The notes beneath the pieces are model-generated. The model was not told where the DNA came from. It saw only the letters and a program-made list of their open reading frames with translations, and made no database searches. The position numbers were made by a program, and so were the translations under genes. Below, one piece after another: positions 47,021-55,756 of a DNA stretch of 64,000 nucleotides (positions are counted from its first letter, which is position 1; each line of letters opens with the position of its first letter). The stretch lies in the NCBI RefSeq assembly GCF_001567565.1, contig NZ_LSSW01000022.1, positions 548,343 to 612,342 of the forward strand. Direction: 5' to 3'. This DNA is from Ectopseudomonas composti. Its GTDB lineage: Bacteria; Pseudomonadota; Gammaproteobacteria; Pseudomonadales; Pseudomonadaceae.

Positions 47021-48427
47021 TTAGCCCATCAGGCTTTCCATGCGCGCCGCCAGGGCCTGCGCCAGGCGGCGACGCCAAACCGGGCTGCGCGGGTTGGCGA
47101 GAATTTCGTCCTCATGGACGAAACTGCGGATAATGGCGTTGTAGCCCAGCCAGCGGCAGGGTTCGGGCTCCCAGCGACTCAGCCTGGAAATGGGGCCGTC
47201 ACTCAACACCCAGGGCTGGCGCAGCAGTTCGCTGTCGCGGCCCAGAATCAGATCGGCCAGGGTACGTCCGCCGAGATTGCTGGCACCGACGCCCTCGCCG
47301 CCATACCCACCGGACAGCGCGATACGGTTGCGCGTGTCGCGCAGCATGTGCGGCTGGAAACGCCGCGCCATGCCCAGGTTGCCGCCCCAGGAGTGACTGA
47401 AGCGTACGTTGCGCAACTGCGGGAAGATTTCCCCCATCAGGTAGCGGCGCAAGTCGAGCTCATCGTCGGTGAGGTTGAAGTCGCTACGCAGACGCCCGCC
47501 GAAGCGATAACCGCCGCGTGCGCCGAAGATCAGGCGGTCGTCGAGGCTGCGCTGGCCGTAGGTGACCTGGCGGCTGAATTCACTGAAGGCCTGCCCGCGC
47601 TCCAGGCCGATACCAGCCCAGACATCCGCCGGTAATGGCTCGGTGGCCACGATCAGGCTCTGCACCGGTAACTGGTGATTGCCCAGCGGCGGCAAGGTAA
47701 CGGCATAGCCTTCGATGGCCGGCACGACCCAGTCAGCCGTGACCCGACCCTGAGCGGTGCGCAGCAGGCCGGGCTGCCAGTCGATCACCGCGCTGCGCTC
47801 GTAGAGTTCGACGCCCAGGCCTTCTACGCAGCGTGCCAGGCCACGTGCCAGCTTGGCCGGCTGAATGGTCGCGCAATGCGGGCTGTACAGCGCGCCATAG
47901 GCATTGGCCATGCGCAACTGGGTGGCCAGCTCGCTCGGTGCCAGCCAGCGGTAATCGTCTTCGCTCAGGCCCAGCGCCCGCAGCTCTTTGAGGTACTCAC
48001 GCAGACGCACTTCCTGCTCGGGATAGCGCGCCGCGCAATACAGCACGCCACCCTTGCGTAGATCGCAATCGATGCCCTCGCGCGCGACCACCGCGGCCAC
48101 CTCATCGGGAATGCCGTGCAGCAGGTCGAAGGCCGCCTTGCGCTCAACTGCAGGCAGACCGGCCAGCAGGCGATCCTCCCCGAGCAGGTTGCCCATCAAC
48201 CAGCCGCCATTGCGCCCGGAAGCACCGAAGCCGGCAGTCTCGGCCTCCACAATCACCACGCGCAGCTGCGGTGCCTGGCGCTTGAGGTAATAGGCGGTCC
48301 ACAGACCGGTGTAACCGGCACCGATGATCGCCACGTCGGCGTGCACATCGGTTTGCAGACTGGGCCGCGCCTGCAGTGGATCCTCGAGCTGATCCATCCA
48401 CAGGCTGATGTTGCGCCAGGGGTTCAT
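47021..48427 (-). CDS. FAD-dependent amine oxidoreductase (PuuB-like)
   Basis: 468 residues of the DAO family. The N-terminal FAD-binding motif is DVAIIGAGYTGLWTAYYLK, followed by AGFGASGRNGGWLMGN, and a C-terminal FAD contact in ALSGGYGGEGVGASNLGGRTLADLILG. It resembles gamma-glutamylputrescine oxidase (PuuB) and other polyamine-linked oxidases. GAGG precedes the ATG. It is the first structural gene after the AraC-type regulator, so it likely oxidises an amine sensed by that regulator. Exact substrate unknown. Confidence 0.9.
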   Translation of the reverse strand: MNPWRNISLWMDQLEDPLQARPSLQTDVHADVAIIGAGYTGLWTAYYLKRQAPQLRVVIVEAETAGFGASGRNGGWLMGNLLGEDRLLAGLPAVERKAAFDLLHGIPDEVAAVVAREGIDCDLRKGGVLYCAARYPEQEVRLREYLKELRALGLSEDDYRWLAPSELATQLRMANAYGALYSPHCATIQPAKLARGLARCVEGLGVELYERSAVIDWQPGLLRTAQGRVTADWVVPAIEGYAVTLPPLGNHQLPVQSLIVATEPLPADVWAGIGLERGQAFSEFSRQVTYGQRSLDDRLIFGARGGYRFGGRLRSDFNLTDDELDLRRYLMGEIFPQLRNVRFSHSWGGNLGMARRFQPHMLRDTRNRIALSGGYGGEGVGASNLGGRTLADLILGRDSELLRQPWVLSDGPISRLSRWEPEPCRWLGYNAIIRSFVHEDEILANPRSPVWRRRLAQALAARMESLMG

Positions 48428-48472
48428 TCACGCCTCCGTCATCAATCGATGACGCAAGGCTAGTGGGCGCGA

Positions 48473-49294
48473 TCAGTCGCTGTCTTGCGTGCGGGCCCGC
48501 GAGGAAATTTGCTTGAGGTAGGCTTTGGGCGACAGCCCGGTATGCCGCTTGAAGCTGGTGTAGAAGGCTGACAGTGAATTGAACCCGGCAGCAAAGGCCA
48601 GCTCGTCGATACGTTTTAGGTCGCTGCCCGCCTGCAGGCCAGCAAGCAGGTACTGTAGCCGCGCACGATTGACGTAGCGGTAGAAGCTCTCGCCCAGCAC
48701 CTGGTTGAGCAGATGGGAAATCTGGTTGCGGCTGTAACCTGTCGCCGCCGCGACCTGCTGCAGATCCAATTCGGGGTCGAGAAAGGGCTGGCTGCGCTGG
48801 AAGTATTCCTGCAGGTCCTGAGCCAGTTGGCCCAGCTGCCGGGTCGACAGCCCCAGGCGGCTGATGGCCGGGCGCGAACTGGCGTTTTCACCGATGCCAC
48901 GGGCCTCACGTACCAGCGTGGCATATTCGTTGATGCGCCAGATCAGCCCGTCGCGCACGGTGATGGCCTCGCCGGTACGGAAGGACACCAGCCCTTCACC
49001 GCCCTGCAGGCTGGTGCAGTACTGAATGAACGCGGTGTGACCGTCGATGCGGATACGGTCGACATGCTCCAGCAGTTCGCCGGGGCGGCGCGGCAGGTTG
49101 TTCGCGACGTATTCGGGCAGATCGACCAAGCGCATGCAACGCTGCTGATAGAAATCGTTGTACTCGATCTCTGGGTGATACAGCGCCATCACCGCGTCGA
49201 GGTCGCGATGCTTCCAGCTCAGGTGGTAGCGCAGGATGGTGTCGCGGGTGCGCGCTGTCTGCGCGCCATCGTCGGGAAAATGATCGTCAGTCAT
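48473..49294 (-). CDS. AraC-type regulator with N-terminal SnoaL-like domain
   Basis: 273 residues. Residues ~15-130 have the SnoaL/NTF2-like pattern: LRYHLSWKHRDLDAVMALYHPEIEYND and FIQYCTSLQGGEGLVSFRTGEAITVRDGLIWRINEY. Residues ~175-265 are a typical AraC double helix-turn-helix (LDLQQVAAATGYSRNQISHLL and IDELAFAAGFNSLSAFYTSFKRHTGLSPKAYL). The NTF2-like pocket probably binds the inducer, perhaps an amine, given the downstream FAD oxidase, cupin and SBP genes. This sensor type is unusual for AraC regulators, where cupin folds predominate. Confidence 0.88.
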   Translation of the reverse strand: MTDDHFPDDGAQTARTRDTILRYHLSWKHRDLDAVMALYHPEIEYNDFYQQRCMRLVDLPEYVANNLPRRPGELLEHVDRIRIDGHTAFIQYCTSLQGGEGLVSFRTGEAITVRDGLIWRINEYATLVREARGIGENASSRPAISRLGLSTRQLGQLAQDLQEYFQRSQPFLDPELDLQQVAAATGYSRNQISHLLNQVLGESFYRYVNRARLQYLLAGLQAGSDLKRIDELAFAAGFNSLSAFYTSFKRHTGLSPKAYLKQISSRARTQDSD

Positions 49295-49412
49295 GGTCGA
49301 GGTCAGTGGTCGGTGCGCTGGCAGATTGCCTGATTCACCAAGACCAGCCTAGCCCCACGTGCTGCCTTGTCGGTTGCCGACTATGCTTGCAGGACCGACG
49401 GAGAGGCTGACC

Positions 49413-49640
49413 ATGAGCGATCAGGACAAAGACCCCCAGCAGGCCCCGCTGACCCTGCGCGAGATGCTGCAGAGCGTGCTGGCCGCCGCCCTTGGCGTGC
49501 AGAGTGGGAAGAACCGTAGCCGCGACTTCAGTCGCGGCAAGCCCAGTCACTTCATTCTGCTTGGTGTAATCTTCACCGCCTTGTTCGTGATCGTGCTGCT
49601 GGCAGCGGTGAAACTGGTCCTACACCTGGCGACCGGCTGA
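49413..49640 (+). CDS. DUF2970 small membrane protein
   Basis: 75 residues: a charged, soluble N-terminus with LTLREMLQSVLAAALGVQSGKNRSRDFSRGKP, then one membrane helix (FILLGVIFTALFVIVLLAAVKLVL). Matches DUF2970. Function unknown. GGAG-type site upstream of the ATG at 49413. It abuts the convergent binding-protein gene with no gap. Confidence 0.85.
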   Translation: MSDQDKDPQQAPLTLREMLQSVLAAALGVQSGKNRSRDFSRGKPSHFILLGVIFTALFVIVLLAAVKLVLHLATG

Positions 49641-50702
49641 TCAGTCCAGCAGGGAGGCGATCGAGCAGTCGTAGCGCGGCTGCTCTGGGTGTTTCAACAG
49701 ACTGAACTGGCGAAAGTCCATACCGATATCCGGCCGGGAAAGGCGTTTCAGCAGTTTCTGCGATTGCGCCCTGTCCACCGTCCGCAGCAATTGCGCCACC
49801 TGGTCCTTGCCGCCGCGCTCGATGAAGTCCAGCCCTCGGGCATGGTCATTGAGCATCACCAGGGCGCAGGCGCCCAGCAGGAAGTGACCACTCGCCAGAA
49901 CCTCGATGCGCCCATCGATGCGCGTCTGCAGCACCCGAGCCGAGTTGTTCAGCGCCGCGTAGTGCAGCGCTCGGCCAGACTCTGCCGCCGCGCGCATCAC
50001 GCCAAAGGCCATTTCATCATTGGCGGACCAGATCAGGCTGACCTGCGGATAGCGCGACAACAGGCCCTGCGCCTGCTCGTAGGCGCGTTGCTCCTGCCAT
50101 TCACCGTGCACGGCCTGCACCAGCTTGATGTGCGGTGCTTTATCCAAGGCGCGCTGCAGGCCCGCCAGGCGCAGGATCGAGGAAGGTGTTTGCTTGACCC
50201 CGGAAAACGCCAGCATCTCGGTCGGCTGCCCCCTGGCCAGGGCGATCAGGTCGCGCCCCATCAGATAGCCGGCCTCCTCGTCGTTGGGCACCAGGCTACC
50301 CAGCCAGTTGTGGTGACGCTCGCGGCTGCCGCCGATCAGGGCCTGCTGCTCCTCGGTCAGAGTACTGTGCAAGGCAAACAGCTTGACCGCGCTGTTTTCG
50401 AACAGACGCAATACCACCGGCCCCTGGAACTGTTCGTTGGTAAAGATCAGATAGTCGGGATGCTCACCCTCGAGCACCTGGCGCGCATTGCCCAGCATGC
50501 GCAGGGGGTCACGTTCGCCATACAGCACTTTCAGCTCGATGCCGAGATCGCCGGCGGCGTCCTGCATATAGCGGCTGTAATCGGCCCAGAAGCTTTCGCT
50601 GGAGTAGCCTGGGTTGAGGAACACCATCGTCGGTGCACGCGGTTCCGCCAGCGCCAATGCGCAGCAAAACAATAGCCCCAGGCCCAGTACCCACCTGATC
50701 AC
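49641..50702 (-). CDS. Periplasmic sugar-binding-like protein
   Basis: 353 residues. Signal peptide ends ALA-E. The fold is Peripla_BP (LacI/RbsB type): TMVFLNPGYSSESFWADYSRYM, YLIFTNEQFQGPVVLRLF and VSLIWSANDEMAFGVMRAA. GTG start with AGGGG upstream. No ABC genes are adjacent; such orphan binding proteins often work with sensor kinases elsewhere. Ligand unknown. Confidence 0.8.
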   Translation of the reverse strand: MIRWVLGLGLLFCCALALAEPRAPTMVFLNPGYSSESFWADYSRYMQDAAGDLGIELKVLYGERDPLRMLGNARQVLEGEHPDYLIFTNEQFQGPVVLRLFENSAVKLFALHSTLTEEQQALIGGSRERHHNWLGSLVPNDEEAGYLMGRDLIALARGQPTEMLAFSGVKQTPSSILRLAGLQRALDKAPHIKLVQAVHGEWQEQRAYEQAQGLLSRYPQVSLIWSANDEMAFGVMRAAAESGRALHYAALNNSARVLQTRIDGRIEVLASGHFLLGACALVMLNDHARGLDFIERGGKDQVAQLLRTVDRAQSQKLLKRLSRPDIGMDFRQFSLLKHPEQPRYDCSIASLLD

Positions 50703-50749
50703 AGCACCCCTCCCTAGTCATCGGGGCGCAGTATAAGGCGCAAATGAAA

Positions 50750-50780
50750 AAAGGCCGACCGCTAATGCGCGCCGGCCTTT
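50750..50780 (-). terminator. Terminator of the 37-residue protein gene
   Basis: AAAGGCCG/CGGCCTTT stem around a 15-base loop. On the minus strand it is followed by TTTTTT-type run (CGGCCTTTTTTCA), right after the small gene's stop. Confidence 0.72.
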
Positions 50781-50784
50781 ACTG

Positions 50785-50898
50785 TCATTGGCCGCTGACC
50801 CAGAAAACCGCCGTGCCCACTGCAATCAGAATCAGGCAGAAGATCGCCCAGGCATCGATGACGCTGTCGGAATTTTCTATCTCGGTGTGCTCGCTCAT
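50785..50898 (-). CDS. 37-residue membrane mini-protein
   Basis: Reads MSEHTEIENSDSVIDAWAIF, then a hydrophobic stretch CLILIAVGTAVFWVSGQ and TGA. An acidic N-terminus plus one membrane helix. A purine-rich GGGGGGAG lies two bases from the ATG, and a good terminator follows the stop, so the unit is probably real. Function unknown. Confidence 0.68.
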   Translation of the reverse strand: MSEHTEIENSDSVIDAWAIFCLILIAVGTAVFWVSGQ

Positions 50899-50967
50899 GG
50901 CTCCCCCCTCTTCTTGTGCTTTTGGGTGACGCACACTGCATTTAAGACCAGCCTTGGCCATCGCTCA

Positions 50968-51052
50968 AACCATATGGTTATGCTCTGGAGCAGTCTTATT
51001 CCTTAAACTCAGGTTTATATATTCAAACATCACTTTTACGCATAAACCTGAG
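50968..51052 (+). promoter_or_regulatory. Promoter/operator region of cysI with palindromes
   Basis: AACCATATGGTT (50968-50979) is a perfect 12 bp palindrome. Then TTATTCCTTAAA, reminiscent of CysB half-sites. Then an 11 bp inverted repeat CTCAGGTTTAT (51008-51018) / ATAAACCTGAG (51042-51052) with 23 bases between. The AT-rich character suits CysB control of sulfite reductase, as in other bacteria, but no site is proven. Confidence 0.4.
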
Positions 51053-51134
51053 CTGGTATCGTGCCCCGGCTCCTTGGGGAGTGCGCGGCCGTGCGCGCTG
51101 ATTGGCAGTAAGTAGCCTGAAAACAGGACCCTTC

Positions 51135-52793
51135 ATGTACGTATATGACCAGTACGATCAAAAGATCGTCGAGGATCGCGTCAAGCAGTTCCGCGATCAA
51201 ACCCACCGCTATCTCGCCGGTGAGCTGAGCGGCGAGGAATTCCGTCCGCTGCGCCTGCAGAACGGTCTGTATATCCAGCGCTTCGCGCCCATGCTGCGCG
51301 TCGCCGTGCCTTACGGCCTGTTGTCGTCCGCCCAGGTTCGCGTGCTAGCGCGCATCGCCCGTGACTACGACAAAGGCTATGCCCACATCAGCACCCGCCA
51401 GAACGTCCAGTACAACTGGCCGGAACTGGAAGACGTGCCGGAGATTCTCGCCGAGCTGGCCACCGTACAGATGCACGCCATCCAGACCAGCGGCAACTGC
51501 ATCCGCAACACCACCACCGATCAGTTCGCGGGCGTGGCCAAGGACGAGATCGTCGATCCGCGCCCCTGGTGCGAAATCATCCGCCAGTGGTCGACCTTCC
51601 ACCCCGAATTTTCGCACCTGCCGCGCAAGTTCAAGATCGCCGTCAACGGCGCTGTCAGCGACCGCGCGGCCATCGAAGTGCATGACATCGGCCTGGAAGC
51701 GGTCAAGAACGAAGCCGGTGAGCTGGGTTTCCGCGTTTCCGTCGGCGGCGGCCTGGGCCGTACCCCGATCGTCGGCAGCTTCATCAACGAATTCCTGCCC
51801 TGGCAGCACCTGATCAGTTATCTCGATGCCATCCTGCGCGTGTACAACCGCTATGGCCGTCGCGATAACAAATACAAGGCGCGCATCAAGATTCTGGTCA
51901 AGGCGCTGACCCCGGAAGTCTTCGCACAGCGCGTGGATGCCGAATGGGCGCACCTGAAGGATGGCCCGACCACCCTGACCGAAGCGGAAGTCGCCCGCGT
52001 CGCTGCGCATTTCGTCGACCCGGCCTATCAGGCCCTGAACGACGAAGACGCCCTGCTCGCCCAGCAGGATGCCGAGCATCCGGGCTTCGCCCGCTGGCGC
52101 CAGCGCAACACCTTCGCCCACAAGAAGCCTGGCTACGTTGCCGTGACCCTGTCGCTCAAGCCGACCGGTGTGGCGCCAGGCGACGTCACCGACAAGCAGC
52201 TCGATGCCATCGCCGACCTGGCCGACCGTTACTGCTTCGGTGAAGTGCGCAACAGCCACAACCAGAACATCATCCTCGCCGACGTCGAGCAGCGTCAGCT
52301 GCTGGCCCTGTGGGGCGAGCTGCGCGAGCAAGGCTTCGCTACGCCGAACGTCGGCCTGCTGACCGACATCATCTGCTGCCCGGGTGGCGACTTCTGCTCG
52401 CTGGCCAACGCCAAGTCGATCCCGATTGCCGAAGCCATTCAGCGTCGCTTCGACGATCTCGACTACCTGTTCGACGTCGGCGACATCGACCTGAACATCT
52501 CCGGCTGCATGAACGCCTGTGGTCACCACCACGTCGGCCATATCGGCATTCTCGGCGTCGACAAGAAAGGCCAGGAGTTCTATCAGGTATCGCTCGGCGG
52601 CAGCGCTGGCCGCGACGCCAGCCTGGCGCAGATCCTCGGCCCGTCCTTCGCCGAAGCGGACATGGCCGACGTGATCGACAAGATCATCAAGGTCTACGTC
52701 GAACAACGCACCGAAGAAGAAAGCTTCCTCGATACCTACCGCCGCATCGGTATCGACCCGTTCAAGGAGCGCGTCTATGCAGCGAATCATTAA
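51135..52793 (+). CDS. cysI: Sulfite reductase, hemoprotein subunit CysI
   Basis: 552 residues of the siroheme nitrite/sulfite reductase family. Two ferredoxin-like halves (YGLLSSAQVRVLARIARDY, HISTRQNVQYNWPELED, QTSGNCIRNTT) and siroheme-[4Fe-4S] cysteines in CCPGGDFC and SGCMNACGHHHVGHIG. It reduces sulfite to sulfide in cysteine synthesis; in Pseudomonas the ferredoxin- or DUF934-associated type. The ATG at 51135 starts MYVYDQYDQKIVEDRVKQFR. The DUF934 gene overlaps its end. Probably CysB-controlled. Confidence 0.93.
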   Translation: MYVYDQYDQKIVEDRVKQFRDQTHRYLAGELSGEEFRPLRLQNGLYIQRFAPMLRVAVPYGLLSSAQVRVLARIARDYDKGYAHISTRQNVQYNWPELEDVPEILAELATVQMHAIQTSGNCIRNTTTDQFAGVAKDEIVDPRPWCEIIRQWSTFHPEFSHLPRKFKIAVNGAVSDRAAIEVHDIGLEAVKNEAGELGFRVSVGGGLGRTPIVGSFINEFLPWQHLISYLDAILRVYNRYGRRDNKYKARIKILVKALTPEVFAQRVDAEWAHLKDGPTTLTEAEVARVAAHFVDPAYQALNDEDALLAQQDAEHPGFARWRQRNTFAHKKPGYVAVTLSLKPTGVAPGDVTDKQLDAIADLADRYCFGEVRNSHNQNIILADVEQRQLLALWGELREQGFATPNVGLLTDIICCPGGDFCSLANAKSIPIAEAIQRRFDDLDYLFDVGDIDLNISGCMNACGHHHVGHIGILGVDKKGQEFYQVSLGGSAGRDASLAQILGPSFAEADMADVIDKIIKVYVEQRTEEESFLDTYRRIGIDPFKERVYAANH

Positions 52794-53274
52794 GAACGGT
52801 CAGGTGGTCGACGAAACCTGGCACCTGCTGGCCAAGGACGTGACCCTGGACGCCATCCCCAACTGCGACGACATCATCGTGCCGCTGGCGCTGTGGGTCG
52901 AGCATGCTCATGCCCTCAAGGCGCGCGACGGCGGCCTGGGCGTGTGGCTGGAAGCGGGCGACGAGGTCGAGGAAATCGCCGATGACCTCGCCCACTTCCA
53001 GGTCATCGCCCTGGAGTTCCCGGCCTTCACCGATGGCCGCCACTCCTCCACGGCCTACCTGCTGCGCACCCGCTACGGCTACACCGGCGAAGTCCGCGCC
53101 ATTGGTGACGTGCTGCGTGATCAGCTGTTCGCCCTCAAGCGTGTCGGCTTCGACGCCTTTGCCCTGCGTGCAGACAAGGATCCGTTCGACGCTCTGAAGG
53201 CTTTCGATGAATACAGCGAGGTCTATCAGGCGTCGGCTGACCAGTCGCAGCCGCTGTTCCGCCGCCGCGCCTGA
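52777..53274 (+). CDS. DUF934 protein, sulfite reduction partner
   Basis: 165 residues with the DUF934 pattern: DDIIVPLALWVEHAHALKARDGGLGVWL, ALEFPAFTDGRHSSTAYLLRTRYGYTGEVRAIGDVLRDQLF and RVGFDAFAL. It overlaps the end of cysI by 17 bases, with AAGGAG inside cysI. Found regularly next to cysI-type genes, so a supporting role in sulfite reduction is likely, although the mechanism is unknown. Confidence 0.9.
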   Translation: MQRIIKNGQVVDETWHLLAKDVTLDAIPNCDDIIVPLALWVEHAHALKARDGGLGVWLEAGDEVEEIADDLAHFQVIALEFPAFTDGRHSSTAYLLRTRYGYTGEVRAIGDVLRDQLFALKRVGFDAFALRADKDPFDALKAFDEYSEVYQASADQSQPLFRRRA

Positions 53275-53292
53275 TCGCGGTCAGCTGAGCAC

Positions 53293-53325
53293 GCAAAACG
53301 CCCCGACTGGTTCGGGGCGTTTTGC
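53293..53325 (+). terminator. Strong terminator of cysI-DUF934
   Basis: GCAAAACGCCCCGA pairs with TCGGGGCGTTTTGC (14 bp) around five bases. Confidence 0.88.
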
Positions 53326-53416
53326 ATTGTGCATCCGAGCTCGCGCCATTCAGTTCGAACCGCTCCCCGTTGCTGAAGTCGGACCTTATGAGTCCATTGC
53401 ATTGGGAGAGACAGCC

Positions 53417-53818
53417 ATGAACCTCGACTGGGATCTGATCGAACGCCTCCTGCGTGAGGCGCAGAACTCCGCAGGCAAGCCATTCGCGCCGCGGCGCTAC
53501 GCCGAAGACCTGGCCGCAGAACGGGAAAACGCGGGCGACCCCGTGCATGACCTCGACCACCTGCGTGCCGAAGCGACTCGCTACGAAGCGCGCCTGCTGG
53601 AGAACGGCTTCATCGAGCCGCGCCCGGAAGACGAAGGCGGCAACGGTGAGAATTTCGTGCTCACTGCTCGCGGCGCACAGCTGCTGAGCATGCTCGACAG
53701 CAGCATTCCCGGCAGCGAACACCCGCGTGAGGTGCTGAACGAGGCAGGCGAAGCGGCGCTGACGCCCGAAGTGTTCGACCGCCTGGCGCCCAGGGCAAAT
53801 CTCAGCGAAACCGGCTGA
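53417..53818 (+). CDS. DUF2513-like winged-helix protein
   Basis: 133 residues: MNLDWDLIERLLREAQNSAG, a middle segment LRAEATRYEARLLENGFIEP, and FVLTARGAQLLSMLD. The arrangement fits DUF2513-like winged-helix domains, which may bind DNA. Start ATG at 53417, with GGGAGAG upstream. A MITE-like repeat begins exactly at the stop codon. Confidence 0.72.
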   Translation: MNLDWDLIERLLREAQNSAGKPFAPRRYAEDLAAERENAGDPVHDLDHLRAEATRYEARLLENGFIEPRPEDEGGNGENFVLTARGAQLLSMLDSSIPGSEHPREVLNEAGEAALTPEVFDRLAPRANLSETG

Positions 53819-53974
53819 CAGGCTGCTGAAAAACTACCTGCGTTGCCATTGCTGCGTTAAAAACAGGCTGGAACGCCAGCCCGGTCAAATGCTCATTTAC
53901 AACTTGTAAACTGCGCTTTTTCGCCTGTTTTTGCCTTGCACTGGCTGCCTCGCCTACGTTTTTCAACGGCCTGT
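53818..53974. repeat. MITE-like repeat with terminal inverted repeats
   Basis: About 157 bp. The left end ACAGGCTGCTGAAAAAC and the complement of the right end, ACAGGCCGTTGAAAAAC, match in 14 of 17 bases. Internal sequences are also dyad-like, for example TTTACAAcTTGTAAA. It has no coding content. A 51-base internal part resembles 20590-20640, showing it is a repeated family. The left end overlaps the final base of the preceding gene's stop codon. Confidence 0.6.
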
Positions 53975-53997
53975 TCATCTGCTCTTACACAAACAAA

Positions 53998-54028
53998 AAC
54001 GCCGCGCCCTGTCGAGGGGCGCGGCGTT
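53998..54028 (-). terminator. deaD-like helicase terminator
   Basis: AACGCCGCGCCC/GGGCGCGGCGTT, a 12 bp stem; on the minus strand it is followed by TTTTTGTTTG. It lies about 37 bases after the helicase stop. Confidence 0.85.
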
Positions 54029-54064
54029 CAGTTGATCCGCTGGCGAGGCATCAAGCCTGGTGGA

Positions 54065-55756
54065 TCAATCCTCGCGGTAGCGGCGCAGCTTCAGTGCCTT
54101 GCCGGCAACGCGGGTATCTTTCAGCTTGCCCAGCAGGCGATCCAGGCCATCTTCCGGCAGCTCGACCAGGCTGAAGGTCTCGCGGATCTGGATACGACCG
54201 ATGGCTTCGCGCGCCAGGCCGCCTTCGTTGAGGATGGCGCCCAGCAGGTTCTTCGCGGCGATACCGTCGCGAGTACCCAGTGCGGTACGGCAGCGCACGC
54301 GACCTTCGGCCAGCGGCAGCGGCGCACGACGCTCGCGGTATTCACCACGTTCGCCACCACGCTCGCTGCGCTCACCGTCACGCTCGCGACGTTCACGCGG
54401 CGCACCACCGACACCCGGCACCAGCGGCTGCTCGCGCTCGACGGTGGCCAGATCCAGGGCCTGGCCGTTGGTGGCCTTCTTCAGCAGCGCAGCGGCCAGG
54501 GCGCGCGGGCTGCAACCGATATCGGCGGTCAGGCGGTCGAGCAGGTCGCCATGGCTGGTTTCGGCATCGGCCACCAGCGGCGCCAGGCTGCTGGTCAGCT
54601 TCTTGATGCGGGCATCCAGCACTTGCTGGGCGTTCGGCAGTTTGACCTCACCGACCTTCTGCCCGGTGACACGCTCGATCACCTGCAGCATGCGGCGCTC
54701 ACGCGGGGTTACCAGCAGCAGCGCGCGGCCATCGCGACCGGCACGGCCGGTACGGCCGATACGGTGCACGTAGGACTCCGGGTCGTACGGCATGTCGACG
54801 TTGAATACGTGGGTGATGCGCGGCACGTCGATACCACGAGCGGCGACGTCGGTGGCCACGACGATGTCCAGGCGACCGTCCTTGAGCGATTCGATCACGC
54901 GCTCACGCTGGTTCTGGGCGATGTCGCCGTTCAGCGCGGCGGCCTTGAAGCCCTTGGCTTCCAGAGCGGCAGCCAGATCCAGAGTGGCCTGCTTGGTGCG
55001 TACGAAGGCGATCAGCGCGTCAAAATCTTCAACTTCCAGCAGACGCAGCACGGCGTTGGTCTTCTGATCGGCATGGATCATCAGGTGCGCCTGCTCGATG
55101 CGCGAGACGGTCTGGGTCTTGGCGGCGATCTTGATGTGCTGCGGCTCGCGCAGGTGCTTCTCGGCGATGGCGCGGATCGAATGCGGCAGGGTCGCGGAGA
55201 ACAGCACGCTCTGGCGGCTTTCCGGCATGGCTTCGAAGATGATCTCCAGATCGTCCATGAAGCCCAGCTTGAGCATTTCGTCAGCTTCGTCGAGTACCAG
55301 GTACTGGATGGTCGACAGGACTTTCTCGTCGCGGCGCAGGTGATCGACCAGGCGGCCCGGCGTAGCCACGATGACCTGCGCACCCTGACGAATGGCCTTG
55401 AGCTGCGGGCCCATCGGCGCGCCGCCATAGACGGCAACCACGTTCAGACCCGGCATCTGCTTGGAATAGGTTTCGAAGGCGGTGGCCACCTGCAGCGCGA
55501 GCTCGCGAGTCGGCGCGAGAATCAGCGCCTGCGGCTCGCGCTTGGCCGGGTCGATCTTCGACAGGATCGGCAATGCGAAGGCCGCGGTCTTGCCGGTGCC
55601 GGTCTGCGCCTGACCGATCATGTCGTGGCCGGCGAGGATCACCGGAATGGCCTGCGACTGGATCGGAGACGGCTCTTCGTAACCTACGGCGGTCAGAGCG
55701 GCGAGAATATTGGAGTGAAGTCCGAGCGCGGCGAAGCCGCCGATTTCCTGGGTCAT
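54065..55756 (-). CDS. deaD: DEAD-box RNA helicase, DeaD/CsdA type
   Basis: 563 residues. The full helicase motif set: Q motif (PSPIQSQAIP), AQTGTGKT, PTRELALQV, TPGRLVDH, DEAD, SAT, and in RecA2 VATDVAARGIDVP and HRIGRTGRAGRDG. A basic linker (~450-490) precedes a DbpA/CsdA-type RNA-binding domain (~485-560). It probably unwinds rRNA precursors or mRNAs at low temperature. A long leader (about 210 bases from a possible TATAGT -10 at 55974-55979) precedes the start, as often in cold-shock genes. Symbol by type; several deaD/rhl-like genes exist in pseudomonads. Confidence 0.93.
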   Translation of the reverse strand: MTQEIGGFAALGLHSNILAALTAVGYEEPSPIQSQAIPVILAGHDMIGQAQTGTGKTAAFALPILSKIDPAKREPQALILAPTRELALQVATAFETYSKQMPGLNVVAVYGGAPMGPQLKAIRQGAQVIVATPGRLVDHLRRDEKVLSTIQYLVLDEADEMLKLGFMDDLEIIFEAMPESRQSVLFSATLPHSIRAIAEKHLREPQHIKIAAKTQTVSRIEQAHLMIHADQKTNAVLRLLEVEDFDALIAFVRTKQATLDLAAALEAKGFKAAALNGDIAQNQRERVIESLKDGRLDIVVATDVAARGIDVPRITHVFNVDMPYDPESYVHRIGRTGRAGRDGRALLLVTPRERRMLQVIERVTGQKVGEVKLPNAQQVLDARIKKLTSSLAPLVADAETSHGDLLDRLTADIGCSPRALAAALLKKATNGQALDLATVEREQPLVPGVGGAPRERRERDGERSERGGERGEYRERRAPLPLAEGRVRCRTALGTRDGIAAKNLLGAILNEGGLAREAIGRIQIRETFSLVELPEDGLDRLLGKLKDTRVAGKALKLRRYRED

